This document shows positions 21,440-33,171 of a stretch of DNA of 64,000 bases, piece after piece. The number at the start of each line of letters is the position of its first letter. Position 1 is the stretch's first letter. This DNA comes from Edaphochlamys debaryana (lineage: Eukaryota; Chlorophyta; Chlorophyceae; Chlamydomonadales), in the NCBI GenBank assembly GCA_016858145.1, contig JAEHOE010000055.1, forward strand, positions 310,001 to 374,000, read 5' to 3'. The position numbers and the translations under genes are program-made. The notes beneath the pieces are model-generated. The model saw only the letters and a program-made list of their open reading frames with translations, was not told the origin of the DNA and searched no databases.

Positions 21440-22309
21440 CTGCAAAACGGCAGACGACAGGGAACGCGGGTCAGTCAGGCGCAGTTCGGCTGGACTTCTG
21501 TGTGAAGAACTCCTGGGTCGTTGGGGCCGAGGAGCCCTAGGGCGCGACCGGAGCCGACCGGAGCGCGTTTCGGGCAATGGACCTTCATCCATTACCAACA
21601 AGGGTGTCTGTCCCTCCTCAGGACAGGGAAAAGGGCTGAGGCCCAAACCCCGCGAGGCCGGGCAGCACTGGGGCCGCGCAATCAAGCACTACGCCCCAAA
21701 GCGCACGGACTAAACCCACGCCGCCATAAGTCAGGGGCCTTCGCAACCCCGCAATGCCGGACTTAGCCGGTTGGGTTGGGCGCACAAACACATGCACCCT
21801 CCAGAAGATAGAAAGAGTAGATGTCCGTCTCCAATCCGCTACTGCCCACACGCCACCCGCTACATCTCTCCCTCCGCCGCCGCCCCTTCATCCATTACCA
21901 AAACACTGTCGAGCCAACTCCCAGTCCCAGCCGCACTAGGCGATCGTGCCCCTTCGTACCACCCCCATACTTCAAGTTGATAACCCCACCAAGGCAGGAG
22001 GCCTCTCGCTGCGTATCCAGCGTATCCTGTCCCCCGGCCTGCAAGCGCCCGAAAGCCGAGCGTTCTCCTGCTACATCGCCAACATGTGACCCACTTCCGG
22101 CCACTCCTACAAAGCCGGCCTACGTTTATCCCCTACATGCATCAGCTCTAGGCGGCTGCTCAGCTTGTGCCGTCTCTATCTACACTCGGCGCCCCCCCTC
22201 ATCTCCACAACTACTGCTAACCCTATCTAAGTTAATGCGCAAGCCCAAAGCGCTAGGATACCGGTAGCCGCCCATGGCTCCCTAGCTCCGCCGAGTTGCG
22301 GTGGCGCCG
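21440..22309. other. Intergenic region, no gene recognised
   Basis: Between the pseudogene and the 3' end of the exonuclease gene. The phrase CTTCATCCATTACCAA occurs at about 21582 and again at about 21887. No signal-peptide exon like that at 6997 was found upstream of the pseudogene. Confidence 0.5.
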
Positions 22310-25300
22310 CTACCCCTTCCTCGCGAGCGGCCGGATGCGGCCGCAAGCAGAGCACGACCCGAAGCGCGGCGGATGGCCGGTGGAGGCGCAGTGGTTGACG
22401 TGGCGGGGCAGGTCGGCGGCATCAAAGGTGCAGCCTGTGGGGAAGGGTGTGAGGGCGGAAGGCGCGTGGTCAGGGCGGTGCCGCCAAGTAAACAGGCCCC
22501 TTGTATGAGGGCCTTACGACCTGCCCAGCCCAGCCCAGCGCGCCCAAGCGTGGTCAGGACAAGCCCAGCCTAGCTCAGCCCAGCACCCTGAACGTGGCGC
22601 CCGTTCCACACTACCGGGGCCCCGCCATAGCCCTGCCCGGCTTGCCACCGTGCTTGCGGTTCTCCCTGGCTTACACGGGCCCCCAGCACTACACCAACCG
22701 CCGCATGCGCCCCGCCTGAGGAGCTCACCCGCCGCTCCGCAGCGCAGGGGCCCGAGCGCCAAGGCCTCCCCAATGGGGCTGCGGCACTGTGCACAGGGCT
22801 CGGGCGAGGAGTGCCACAGTCGCAGCGCACGGAACAGCTGCCCCGCCGCCAGCACGTCCCTGCGAGGGGGAAGAGGAAGTGGGCACAAAGATGGCGTAAA
22901 CAGAGTGCTTGCGCGCACTTGAACGCTCGCCAAGCCGTTGCACCCTGCCGAGCTGTGTCGTACCGCTCAGCTGCACCCGTCTCCCGGCTGCAGGCTGCCG
23001 TGAGTCCCCAACCCGCGGCCACTCACATGCACACACACATGGACGTCCGGCCCCTGCCCCCAGCACGCGGCCACTCACATGCTGGCGTACTTGAGCTGGT
23101 GGCTGGTCAGCTGCGGCGCCGCCCAGTTGGAGCGAGAGATGGTGCGGGACTTCATCATCGGCACGCCCATGACCTGGAGGGAGGGAGGGAGGGCGACAGA
23201 AGAGTAGGGGGGGCACGATCACGACAGAAGAGTTGGCGTAGCGAGCGTAAGGGAGTGCGTGGCTGCAACAGGGGCCGAGACTTCATCATGGGCACACCCA
23301 TGACCTGGAGGTAGGGAGGGGCCGAGAGAGAAGCGCGAGAGCTAAGAATGCGGCCTGGAGCTGCGGTGTGGCGTTCGACAGCCACGCCCCTCCGGTCACC
23401 GTCCCAAACCGCACCCACGCCCATCACACGCCCCTCACGCCCCTCACGCCCCTTCTGTCACGGTTCCAAACCGCACCCACGCCCATCGCACGCTCCCCAC
23501 GCCCCTCACGCCCCTTCTGTCACCGTTCCATCCAAACCGTACCCACACCCTTCACACGCCCCTCGCCCGCACCTGCTCCGTGAGACGCGAGAGGCTGAAG
23601 TTGTGGTACCCCAGCTCGGATGCCACCTCCTGTGGGGCGGAGGGGATGAAAGAGAGGGGTCAGGGTCACATAGCATGTCAGACGGCACGAATGCCAAACT
23701 CCGGCCCCTTGGCCCACACGCCGTTCGCGGCTGAATCCCCTCCTTCCTGCCAATTGCGCTGAAGTTGGGCTCAGCGCAGAGCCCACCTTTGCTGCTCCCT
23801 GCCCATGCCCCTCTGCCTGCTGGCCCCACCTGCAGGTCCAGGAACCTCCGGAAGCGGGACTTGCCCTCCCCGAACGTGTCCTTCATCTTGCCCTCGTCCG
23901 CGCCGTCCCAGCCAAAGCCCAGGACCACGAGCGAGGGGTCTGGAGGGCGACCAGGCGGACGGGGAGGGGCAAACACAGTGGGTTGGGGCTCAGCACAAGG
24001 GTGCTCCAGGCCGGCGGGCTTCTTGCAGAGCGGACAAGGCAGGCGTCCCTGCCGCTGACTGACTAGAAGTCCCGCCCTGCAACGCAGCCAAGGCCCAACC
24101 CCCCAACGCAGCCAAGGCCCAACCCCAGACCCCTCGCCCACCAGAAACTCCGCCACGGGCCCGCCCCGCATTGTACGGCACTGTACGGCACATGTACGAC
24201 ACCATACGGCACACGTATGAAACCGGCTCACCCGCCAGGAAGTCGACCACGGGCTGCGGCAGCGAGTAGCCCATGCTGCAGGTGCGCAGCAGCAGGCAGA
24301 TGGTGGCGGTGGAGAGCTGGAGGAGGGCCACGGGGGAGGAGCGGCCGGGCGCGGTCTCGGGCCGCCACTCCAGGTCGATGGCGATGAGCCGGTCCTGGGG
24401 GTGATGGGAACGAGTCGGGCATGAGTCGGGCACGAAGCGGGGGGCTTTCAAGCCAAGCGCAGTGTGCCAGTGTACCAAAGCAGGCTCGGCTCCAGGCCCC
24501 AGCCAGCTTGCGGCCATGCCAGGGGAGTAAGCGGCTGGGGCTACCGCGGTGCTGACTGCGCATCAGGCTACACGAGGTGGTCGTGTGGGCAACCCGGGGT
24601 CCAGCTCGACCGCTCCCTTGGCCGCGACCAGGTCACACGACGGCTGGTGGTGCGTGACTCTTTCGTGACAGCCCAGCCCACTCCCACCCACGCCTCCCGC
24701 GTCCCGCCAGGCCGCCCCCACCTGCATGCTCGCCCGCAGCGCCTGCACCGCCTCCGCCGCGTGCTGGGGGTTGGACACCACGTACGACACCAGGCCCTGG
24801 GCGGGTGTTGGGGTGGGGTGACACGTAGGTACGCGGGTACAGGTGGGTGTAAGCCAGGTGTGAGCCAAGAGCGGGTATGAGTTCTCAACGGGGAGCAAGG
24901 CATGGCGGCCCAAGCCTCACGTCCACAGGTGCTGTGTGCGGTCTGAGCACCCCAGTGCAGAGGGGCCCGCTGCTGAGGGCCGCAGCACACATGTCCACAA
25001 CAGGGCGCCCTGGGTGCTGCCTGCGGCCAGCCCCGCTGGATGACGAGCCGGGCGCACCTGTGGCAGCGTCACCTTCTCGTAGCCCCGCGCCAGGTGGGTG
25101 CGCTGCAGCACGGCCGCGGGCTCATCAAACACGGCCTGCGGGGACGCACGGGGACAGGCAGTTAGCGCCAGGGTGACGTAAGAGCAAGCTCCCAAACAGA
25201 CGGGCCACTGCAACCAAGCCCTCGGCCCTCAAACACGAACCGTCATGTACCCAAACCCTCCTTTCTCGGACCACGTGGCCCAACCGCCCCGTCCTCGGCC

Positions 25301-26187
25301 GCAACCCAAAGGCCCAACTCCCGTCCCAGCCCCCACCACACGCCCCCTCTGACCTGCCAGTCTATGCTGGGCACCTTGACGGGGAACCCACACCAGGGCA
25401 TCCCGAGCGAGGCCGAGGGCGAGGACGGGGCCGAGGCAGGCGACGGCGACGCAGCCCTCGCCGAGGCCCCCGCGCCGTCGGCCGACGCTGATGCTGGTGC
25501 TGAAGTCGACGCCACCCCGCAGCCGCGCTCCGGCAGGCACGCCGCAACGGTGATGAGGGAAGGCTGCGAGCAGCCGCTGCCGCCGGCCCCGGCGCCGGCG
25601 CCTTGGCGGCCCGGGCCGAGGCTGTTGGCGGCGGCGGCGGAGAGGCCCGCCGCATCCACGCGGGCCCGTTTCGAGGGCGGAAGCTCCGAGTGCTGTTGTG
25701 AGGATGAGGCCGGGCTGGATGTGGAGAGGGAAGCGGTGTGCTTGTGACCGGAGCAGGCGAAGCCGCCGGGGTGGTGGTGACTAGCGGCCTGGTGGCCGCG
25801 GTGGCTGGCGCAGGAGCAGGGGGCCGCCGAGGGCAGGCTGTTGCTGCCGCCGAGGCCGAACCGCGCCGCGAGCAGCGCCTCCGCCTGGCGGCGCTTGGCA
25901 CTCTTTAGTTCCCCTGGCGCCGACGTGCAAGGCGCGTCAAGCGCGGCTTGCCCCCGTCCGGGAGAGCGACCGCCGGCATGGCGCGGGTGTCCATCGCGAC
26001 CCCCGGCCGCAGGCTCGACAGGCCGCATCTGTGCCGTTGTAGAGTTGCGCAGGTAAAGCCTTGAGGAGACGCTTTGGAGGCTGTGCGCGATGCCCCACTG
26101 ATGTGAGGGAGCGGCTGTAAGCAACGAGGCGATGCCGCGATAGGCGGACTCAAGTTCGCGTAATGCCACCGCTAAGGCCAAGGCCAT
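22310..26187 (-). CDS. DEDDy 3'-5' exonuclease domain protein with C-terminal Cys/His motif
   Basis: Exons in coding order: 26187-25354, 25135-25058, 24796-24722, 24394-24232, 23939-23830, 23629-23573, 23173-23079, 22859-22729 and 22434-22310. They total 1668 nt (555 aa). The first ~280 residues are a basic, Ala/Ser-rich leader that could be an organelle or nuclear targeting region. The exonuclease fold follows: AVFDEPAAV...SYVVS..., motif I RLIAIDLEW, then SLVVLGFGWDGADEGK...RRFLDLQ, EVASELGYHNFSLSRLTEQ and motif III LTSHQLKYASMDVLAAGQLF, with Tyr and Asp in the DEDDy spacing. The tail has CAQC and C-x12-H-x3-H-x-C followed by CSAC, a likely zinc knuckle. This resembles the WRN/EXD2-type exonucleases that trim DNA or RNA 3' ends; the substrate is unknown. 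I chose ATG 26187 because the reading frame further upstream has no ATG. Confidence 0.85.
23277..23311 (-). repeat. Duplicate of the exon 7 acceptor region inside an exonuclease intron
   Basis: A near-copy of 23149-23183 (acceptor CCTCCAG followed by GTCATGGGTGTGCCCATG) lies about 130 bp upstream in the same intron. It repeats the start of exon 7 (VMGVPMMK) but lacks the rest of the exon, so it could act only as a decoy acceptor. Confidence 0.6.
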
Positions 26188-27272
26188 AAGCGGGGCCCGC
26201 CAAGCAGGCCGACTAAGATTGAGGCGGCTGGCACGGCACGCTGGCAAGCAGTGTGCTCACAAAGAAGATAACGTATTCAATCGTTATGTCGCGTTGCGTA
26301 AAGTTCGGGTAAAGGGGGCTCGTGAGCGGGAATGGAAACGCGCTCACGTTGTGTCCGGCGGCACGGGCAGTGGCCACGTGCCTATATCTGTAACAAAAGA
26401 GAATTATTGGTGTCAGCGGAAGAGGCCCAGGGCCCAGAAGGGCGGCACGCCCCGATGCAAATGACACGCCGCAAACCCGGCGACTTTACCCCGCACCCCA
26501 GCACGCCCACAGGTTCGGCTCCGTGGGGCATGGGGACGCATAGGCCTACGCGGGCGCGCGGCGAGCGAGCGGGCTCGGGCGATGGCGGGCCAGGAGCGGA
26601 GAAGCACAACCGCGGCACACAGGTAAACTCCGTGGTAAGCGAGTTTTCTCGGTAGAGGTGGGCAGCGGCTGTGGGCCAGGGCTGGTTCGGGGTCGCTGCT
26701 GTTGGCCGGGGCTTCGCCATCTAAGCTTTCAACCCGGAGGCCCGTCGGCTGATGAAGGGTTCCCCGTTCATAGGCAACAGGCAATTCTGCGTCGGTCAAC
26801 ACTCAAGCGACGCCCCCAGCACGCACAGCCCCTGTCCTCCGCCCGCTCGCCCCGCACCACGCCGCACCGCACCGCACCGCACCGCACTCCAACCATGAAG
26901 CTCTCCGCAAGACAGCCCAGCAATCCATCCTGCAGCTCTCGGGCGCATTGCAGCTCTAACCAGTGCCCCAGTGCCAGTGTACGCGCCGGCCGCTTCCATC
27001 CATCCGCAAACTATCGTCACCAAGCTTCCCCAACCATCATCTTCCAGTCCCAGACCTCCGCGAGGTAGCCTCCAGCGTTCGTCCCGTTACGAACCATCCT
27101 CCTGCCCACCTCGACACCCTCTCGAACATGCGATCGGCGCCTGTCGCTCCTGCAGGTCGGAAGCTCGCCCGCCGTCAAGGCCTTGGGACTAGGGTTGACT
27201 CCCATGCTGCCTCATACTAGTTCCTGTGGCTCCTACAAGCCGGCTCACGGCCCGGCTCCGTGGGCCCGGCCC
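26188..27272. other. Intergenic region between the exonuclease start and beta-helix copy A
   Basis: The left part should be the exonuclease promoter. The right part (about 26880-27272) is the 3' flank of beta-helix copy A and is recognisably similar to the 3' flanks of copies B and C, for example GTAGCCTCCAGC near 27068 and CCACCTCGACACCCTCTCGA near 27106. No gene recognised. Confidence 0.5.
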
Positions 27273-30200
27273 TCAGGGCTTCCAGAACAGGCCTTTGAGG
27301 CTGTTGCTCCCCGCAATCTCTCCAGCGTCAAGCTCGAAGGCGGCCGTAACCGAAACCGCGCCGCGGGCGTTGCCGTACACATCGTCACGCTCGTACCGGC
27401 CCACGCAGTCCTGCGTTGGGAGGCCAGAAGGAAGACAGAGAGCTCGCGAGGTGCGAGGTGCAGGGGCACGAGTGGGCAAGGCTCGCGGGGCGAAGGCCAG
27501 GGGTCCATACGAGAGGGCTGGCGGCGCCTGGGCAATGCCCTCAGGCCCGACCGCCTTACTGATCAAACGCAGGGATCCTTGCCCTCACCCTCGCCCCCTG
27601 CGCCCCTTGCCCCCTCGGCCCGCTCGGCCCGCTCGGCCCCCTCGGCCCCCTCCGCCCCACCTGGAGGTTGACCCCCACTCCCTTGTTGTCGTGAATGAGG
27701 TTCTCCTGCACAAGCCAGGGCGAAGCGGGCAGAAGCCATTCAGCTAGCCACAGCTACCGTGGCCACCGTTCTGCGCAGACTGAGGAAGCCGCCAGGAGCT
27801 GAGGGATGAGGGAGAGGCCGGACGAGGACCTTCTAGACCGAGCCCCGCACGTGCATCCCCTCCTCACCAGCAGATCGGGCGAGGCCCCGCTGCGCACCAA
27901 CACGCCATCGAGCGCGTTGCCGTATATGTCACAGCCCTGCAGTACGGTACGGCAGCGCGTCGTAAGGTATGATGCAGCAGACCCGCTGGTCCGTGCGCCC
28001 TGGCGCCGCACCTGTACGACACCCCCCGTGCTGCCGTACAGGAAGCCCGGGTCCGTGCTGCGGTCTAGGGGGTCGTCGAGGGCGGCGGGGCCGAAGATGG
28101 CCATCCCCTGATGAGGAGAGAACGGGGGGGGAGGGGTGATCGTTCGACGGACTGAAGAGGGGAGGAAGCGTGAGAGCGGGCCCGAGGGGGAAGGTGTGAG
28201 AGGACAAGGGCCAGGGGCAGGAGCCGACGGCTGACAGGCCGAGGGCCGACCTTCAAGCGGTAGCAGGCGCAAGGCGTGTGGGGGGTGAGCAAGCCGGGGG
28301 GTCATCATGGAAGCCTGTGGTTGAGGATCCCACCCCGGATCAGACTCCCTCACCTGGCGGGCGCAGTCGTGGATGCGGCAGCCCAGCAGCTGAGGCGGCG
28401 AAGGGCAGGGACAAGAACCAGAGCCAAATGCGGGAAGACGTCAAGAGACAAGGGCGAGGAGTCCTGCCACACTCCGACAGCCATCCTCGTGGCTGAGGCG
28501 GCTGAGGCGGCGGTGCGAGGGCAGCGACGAGGGCTCAGGAGCGAAGGGCACGGAGCCTGCCCGCAACCCTCCAGCCATCCCCTCGGTCAAAGGCCCGGGA
28601 CAAGTATTAGCAATGACAAGGAATCGAAGGTGTCGCGAGACGAGGCTGAGGAGTCTGGCTACAACCCGACGGCCATACTCGTTGGCTGGCCATGCCAACC
28701 CACCACAAACACAGACCCTGTCCACAGGCCGACCCGCTCCAGACACCCTTGACACAAAGGCGCGCCCTTGCCCTCCGCGCTGACCTCAACGCTTCCTCGC
28801 ACCTGCGGGCTGGCGCCCTCCACCCCCACGCCCGCCCCCGAGGCGCTGCTGACGTCACAGTCCACCAGCCGGGGGGTGCCCGCCTGGGGAAGGGGGAAAG
28901 TGGAGGGAGCGGGGAAGGGCGGGGTGTGTGTGTATTGGCACGGTGAGTGGGGCGCTGCTGACGTCCCAGTTTACCCGCTTGGGTTGCCCACGAGGGGTGC
29001 CCGCCTGGGAGGAATCGACACGGAGCGGAGGGCCAAGCAAGAACTGCTGAGCCACAAGCCAGGACGTGGCCCCTATCAAATTAACTGCCATCGCCCCAGC
29101 ACCGCACCGTGATGTAAACCGCGTAGTTGTTGGCAACCGACTTGGACGAGTGCCGTACGGTCAGCCCCTGCGGGCAGCGTCGGAGTTGCACCGTTGCAGC
29201 TTCTCGGGCATCTGCAACTGCACCACCCCTCAACCCCGCCCCACCGCCCCTCAACCCCGCCCCACCGCCCCTCAACCCCGCCCCACCGCCCCTCAACCCC
29301 CGCCCCACCGCCCCTCAACCCCGCCCCACCGCCCCTCAACCCCGCCCCACCGCCCCTCAACCCCGCCCCACCGCCCCTCAACCCCCGCCCCACCCCCCCT
29401 CAACCCCGCCCCACCCCCCTCAACCCCGCCCCACCGCCCCTCAACCCCGCCCCACCGCCCCTCAACCCCGCCCCACCGCCCCTCAACCCCGCCCCACCGC
29501 CCCTCAACCCCGCCCCACCGCCCCTCAACCCCGCCCCACCGCCCCTCAACCCCGCCCTGCCGCCCCTCAACCCCGCCCCGCCGCCCCTACCCCACCCCTG
29601 CCCATACCCCTGCCCCAACCCCACCCTCACCGCCCATACCCCACCCTCACCGCCCCTCAACCCCGCCCCGCCGCCCCTACCCCACCCCTGCCCACACCCC
29701 TGCCCCTACCCCACCCTCACCGCCCCTACCCCACCCTCACCGCCCCTACCCCACCCTCACCGCCCCTACCCCACCCTCACCGCCCCTACCTCCAGCAGCA
29801 CCTCCCCCTGCGCCTCGAGCTGCAGGGTGCTCTGGTACGGCTGCGGGGTCTCCCACACCAGCTCCACGGGGGCATACTGGGGGACAACGAACAGGGCGTG
29901 AGTGGGGATGGGACAGTAGTGAAGGGGCCTGAGGGGGCTGTGGGGGGCAGGGCGGGAGGGAGCAGGACCTCCACGGTGGCATACTGAGGGGGTTCATGGC
30001 ACGCAAGTCGGAGGAAGGGAACAGGAGCCGAGGGGTCACCCATACCATGCAGGGCCCAGACGGCGGGCAACTTGGGGGTGTATCAAAGCCATGTTTAGCA
30101 GCGGCAGAACATTCGACTCACCTTGGGCCACGCTCGGATGGTGACGGGCCGAGTCAGCACCAGGCGCTCTCGGTACCTGGGCACAGGGGCAGGCAGGGGC

Positions 30201-31381
30201 GGTTGTCGGCACAGGGGCAGGCAGGGGCGGGTGTCGGCACAGGGGCAGGCAGGGGCGGTTGTCGGCACAGGGGCAGGCAGGGGCGGGTGTCGGCACAGGG
30301 GCAGGCAGGGGCGGGTGTCGGCACAGGGGCAGGCAGGGGCGGGTGTCGGCACAGGGGCAGGCAGGGGCGGGTGTCAGCACAGGGGCAGGCAGGGGCGGGT
30401 GTCGGCACAGGGGCAGGCAGGGGCGGGTGTCGGCACAGGGGCAGGCAGGGGCGGGTGTCGGTGGAGCGTTAGTCACTGGAGCGTTTGCGCCTCCCGAGAG
30501 GCAGTGTCATTGTCATGGGAGCATGTGTCAAAGTTTCATCCTGCCGTTCCCACCCCCTAGCCCCATACCGGGGGTGTCCGCACAGCTTGCGTGACGGGCC
30601 CATGCTAAATCCCGGCCTGAACACCGCTGAGCACCGCTTCCAGGAGTCACCGCTCACATACCGCCCTCCACCACTACAGGCGGCCCCAGGCCCCGCCACC
30701 GCCCCGTCCCACCTTCCGGGGCCGACCAGCACCACCGCGCCCTCTGGGCACGCCTCCACCGCCTCAGCCACGGAGGCACACCACCGGCCCCCCGCGGGAG
30801 TCGCGCTCTCCCCGCTGTTGCCACCGCTGCTGACGTAAGCAAAGGCGCCTTCCGCACTAGCGTCGGCCGTTGCGGGACCCTGGCGAGGGGTGTGGGGAGG
30901 TGGCATGGCGTCAACAGATGGGTACAGGTGTGGCGCAAGGCTCCTACTCCCAACCTCACATACATAGAGGCAAAGGCGTAGTCACTCCTGCCCACACCCC
31001 TTCCCCACCTACCGCGGCCCCCAACCACCCCCAAGGACCCCTTCCCCGGTCTCCGTCGCCTCTGGGCCCCTAGGCCCCTGCCCCTACCTCGGCAGCACTC
31101 GCGGCCCACTCCTGGCAAGCCAACCCCAGGCCTGCAGCCACGCCGCCCAGCAGCGCCGCCCGCCGCCCCAGCACCAACCCCGGGGCAGTCCCCTGCGCAG
31201 CCTCGGCCCCTGCGACCCCGGTGGAGAAGGCCGTTGAGGCTGGGGCTGAGGCCCCAGAGTCGCCGGCTGCAGCTGTTGGGGACAGTGGTGCTGGTACCCG
31301 GCTGCGCGGCTCTGGGGCTCCCAGCCGGAGGAACGCTTGGGGAACAGGGGCGCCAGCCCGGGTGCCCATCGGCGAAGGCAT
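27273..31381 (-). CDS. Thylakoid-targeted right-handed beta-helix protein, copy A
   Basis: Exons in coding order: 31381-31088, 30879-30713, 30176-30122, 29876-29790, 29167-29108, 28883-28803, 28389-28354, 28107-28012, 27936-27868, 27705-27661 and 27410-27273. They total 1128 nt (375 aa). The leader ends with a twin-arginine signal (GRRAALLGG...AASAAE), so a thylakoid-lumen location is inferred. Next come FAYVSSGG...SVAEAVEACPEGAVVLVGPG and RYRERLVLTRPVTIRAWP. Short coils typical of parallel beta-helix repeats follow (GLTVRHSS..., CRIHDCARQ, GMAIFGPAALDD, GCDIYGNALDGVLV, NLIHDNKGVGVNL, ending LKGLFWKP). The fold is that of pectin-lyase/NosD-like proteins; activity unknown. Compared with copy C the leader is shorter, because an in-frame TGA (31586-31588) lies upstream with no earlier ATG, so the start at 31381 is the least certain part. 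Confidence 0.75.
29222..29590. repeat. Minisatellite, 21-bp unit, in an intron of copy A
   Basis: About 17 units of CGCCCCTCAACCCCGCCCCA plus C, degenerating to 29790 into CCCCTACCCCACCCTCAC repeats. It fills the intron between the exons starting at 29876 and 29167. Copies B and C lack it. Confidence 0.85.
29971..29983 (-). repeat. Duplicated acceptor and exon start upstream of copy A exon 4
   Basis: CAG|TATGCCACCGTGG lies 107 bp upstream of the true exon start CAG|TATGCCCCCGTGG (29876). Use of the upstream copy would shift the frame. Copy B has the same duplication at the same spacing (33965 and 34072); copy C does not. Confidence 0.55.
30177..30466. repeat. Minisatellite, 28-bp unit, ~10 copies, in intron 2 of copy A
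   Basis: The unit reads CAGGGGCAGGCAGGGGCGGG plus TGTCGGCA on the plus strand and directly abuts the acceptor of exon 3. The same unit in inverse orientation forms the larger array before copy B (33172-33770). There are no spacers between units, so this is not a CRISPR array. Confidence 0.9.
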
Positions 31382-31886
31382 CGCAGAATGCGAGCGCTTC
31401 CCGCAGAGGTTGGGTGCTCTGCCCAGCTCTGCCGAGGGATGTCCAGGCCTGAACGCTTCCGATACAGCGCTGCTGCAGCTGGCAGTTCGGGAGGTGACTG
31501 AGGAAGAGCCGGTGTGTGCGGTACCGTGCCGCCGCGCCCCGGGGCGGGAAGCCAAGGGCCCCTGGGTGTAATCGCACAAGGGACCTCAGCGCAGTTATAG
31601 GCCACTTTGGCCATTTTATGGCCTCCCCCCGACGCTGCGCAGCGCTGCGTAGTGGAGGGTCGCCCTTGCTCCCAGGGCCTGCCACTCGGAGGCTCTGGGT
31701 TTGGACATGCGCAGCACAGCAAGCCAGCGCAGCTCCCGAACCGCGATCCTGCCCGTCCCTAGCTGGACAGAAAGCACGTTATGCACGCGAGCCTCCGTGC
31801 GAGCCTCCTTGCTTGGCCTTCCCTGTCGCGCTAACCGCGGGCCAAAGCACTGGGGAACTGGGCAAGGGCCTCTGGGCAACGCTTTG

Positions 31887-32694
31887 ATGTCATGGCTTTC
31901 AGGGCAGGGTATCGGGGGTCAAGGGGCTCAGCGATGGTCGGAGAGCATGAACATGCTTGCGCGCTCCCAGGCCGACGTCGGTATAAGGAACAACCGACGA
32001 TGTCTTGAAGTCGTGCTCGAGGTCAATGAAGCGGCGCGAACGCAGGTACTGTATAATTACGCCGGTTTTATGTCGGTGAAAGTGCCCCTTGCAGTCCCTG
32101 CCGCAAGGAACCGCTTCGTACTTGCTGAAAGTTACATCCTCTGACAATCGTGGGCGTGCAGAAAGAATGCAGCGCGCCGAAATTGCTAAAGAGCTGGTTG
32201 CTGTCCCCGAACACGCAGCCAGCCTGTTCGAGAACGACATACCTGACCTGTGCTCTGCAGCGAGGCAGAGACGCGTAATCGACCAGGCCAAAGCTAGGAA
32301 GCGGAAAGTGTCCTCCTCGAACACGTCCCCGCGCACCTCGGATAGCAAGCAGCTCTCGGAGCAGAATAAGCTCCTCTCGGAGCAGAACAAGCTGCTCTCG
32401 GAGCAGAACAAGCGGCTCTCGGAGCAGAACAAGCGGCTCCGGACCCTTCCGTTCTGGGCCCTGGTTGTTCTGGGTACCCTGCTTCTGGCAATTATGTTGG
32501 CGCGTCTGGACATCGGTGAGGCGTGGACAGTGGAGGGCAGGGAGGGAGGCAGGAGGGGCCTCCGGGCAAGCTGGGGTCGTCTCGCAGGCATCGGGGCCTC
32601 TGGCTATGGTTGATTGCCCTACTCCCTACCCCGCCCCGGCCCCGCAGGCGCTCTGTTCGCGGGGATATACTTCCTGCCGCCTGAAGGCCGCTAG
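31887..32694 (+). CDS. Small coiled-coil single-pass membrane protein
   Basis: Proposed exons: 31887-32045, 32095-32515 and 32648-32694, giving 627 nt (208 aa). The second donor (ATCG|GTGAGG) and third acceptor (CCCCGCAG) join in phase 1, and the frame closes at TAG 32692-32694. Visible parts: a helical region, a basic stretch (RQRRVIDQAKARKRK), four tandem heptads of LSEQNKL/LSEQNKR (21-bp DNA repeats at about 32352-32437), a membrane span (FWALVVLGTLLLAIML) and a short tail ending FAGIYFLPPEGR. The first intron would be only 49 nt, so translation may instead start at ATG 31947 or at 32167 within exon 2. Function not recognised; the architecture suggests a membrane-anchored coiled-coil oligomer. 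Confidence 0.5.
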
Positions 32695-33171
32695 CGCCCT
32701 TGCTGGCCTTGCCGGAGCAAGCATGAGTCCATGGCGGAAGACCGTTGGCTCCTGAGCTGGCGCTGGGCGGGCTGTGGACACGCTACGCGGACGCATGCGC
32801 GGTGGCTTGGGACCTCTGGGGGACGACCCAAGCCAGGGCGCACAGCATCTCTGTGGAGGGGAGGCCGTGTAGGCCACCTAGGTCAGCCCCGAGAAGCCAC
32901 CGATACGGGTCCTAGGGGGGGGTCATATGAAGCTCCAACTGCCGATGGGCCTGAAGTTCAGTGTCACAGGTTGTCGTGCTAGCTGTTTGAGCTGCGGCTG
33001 GGACCAGCCTGGGTGGTGTGGATCGTCACGTGGGCTGGCCGTGGACAACTGTGGTGCCGAACACTTGCCCCGCCTCTTGGCCTTTCATTTGCGGTGCAGA
33101 GGCATCCCGCAGGGGGTTCGCGGCGCGGGCCGTTGGGGCGGGTGACTGATTGTGATAAAGACAATGTTGGC
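32695..33171. other. Intergenic region upstream of beta-helix copy B
   Basis: This is where the leader exon and exon 2 of copy B would be expected. I find no sequence resembling GRRAALLGG or FAYVSSGG on the plus strand here. No other gene recognised. Confidence 0.5.

Noticed and set aside
25243..26247. Start of the exonuclease at 26247
   Set aside because: That codon is TTG; the first in-frame ATG is at 26187.
29066..30476. Pro/Thr/Ala-rich and Gly/Arg-rich open frames on both strands
   Set aside because: Translations of the 21-bp and 28-bp minisatellites inside introns of beta-helix copy A.
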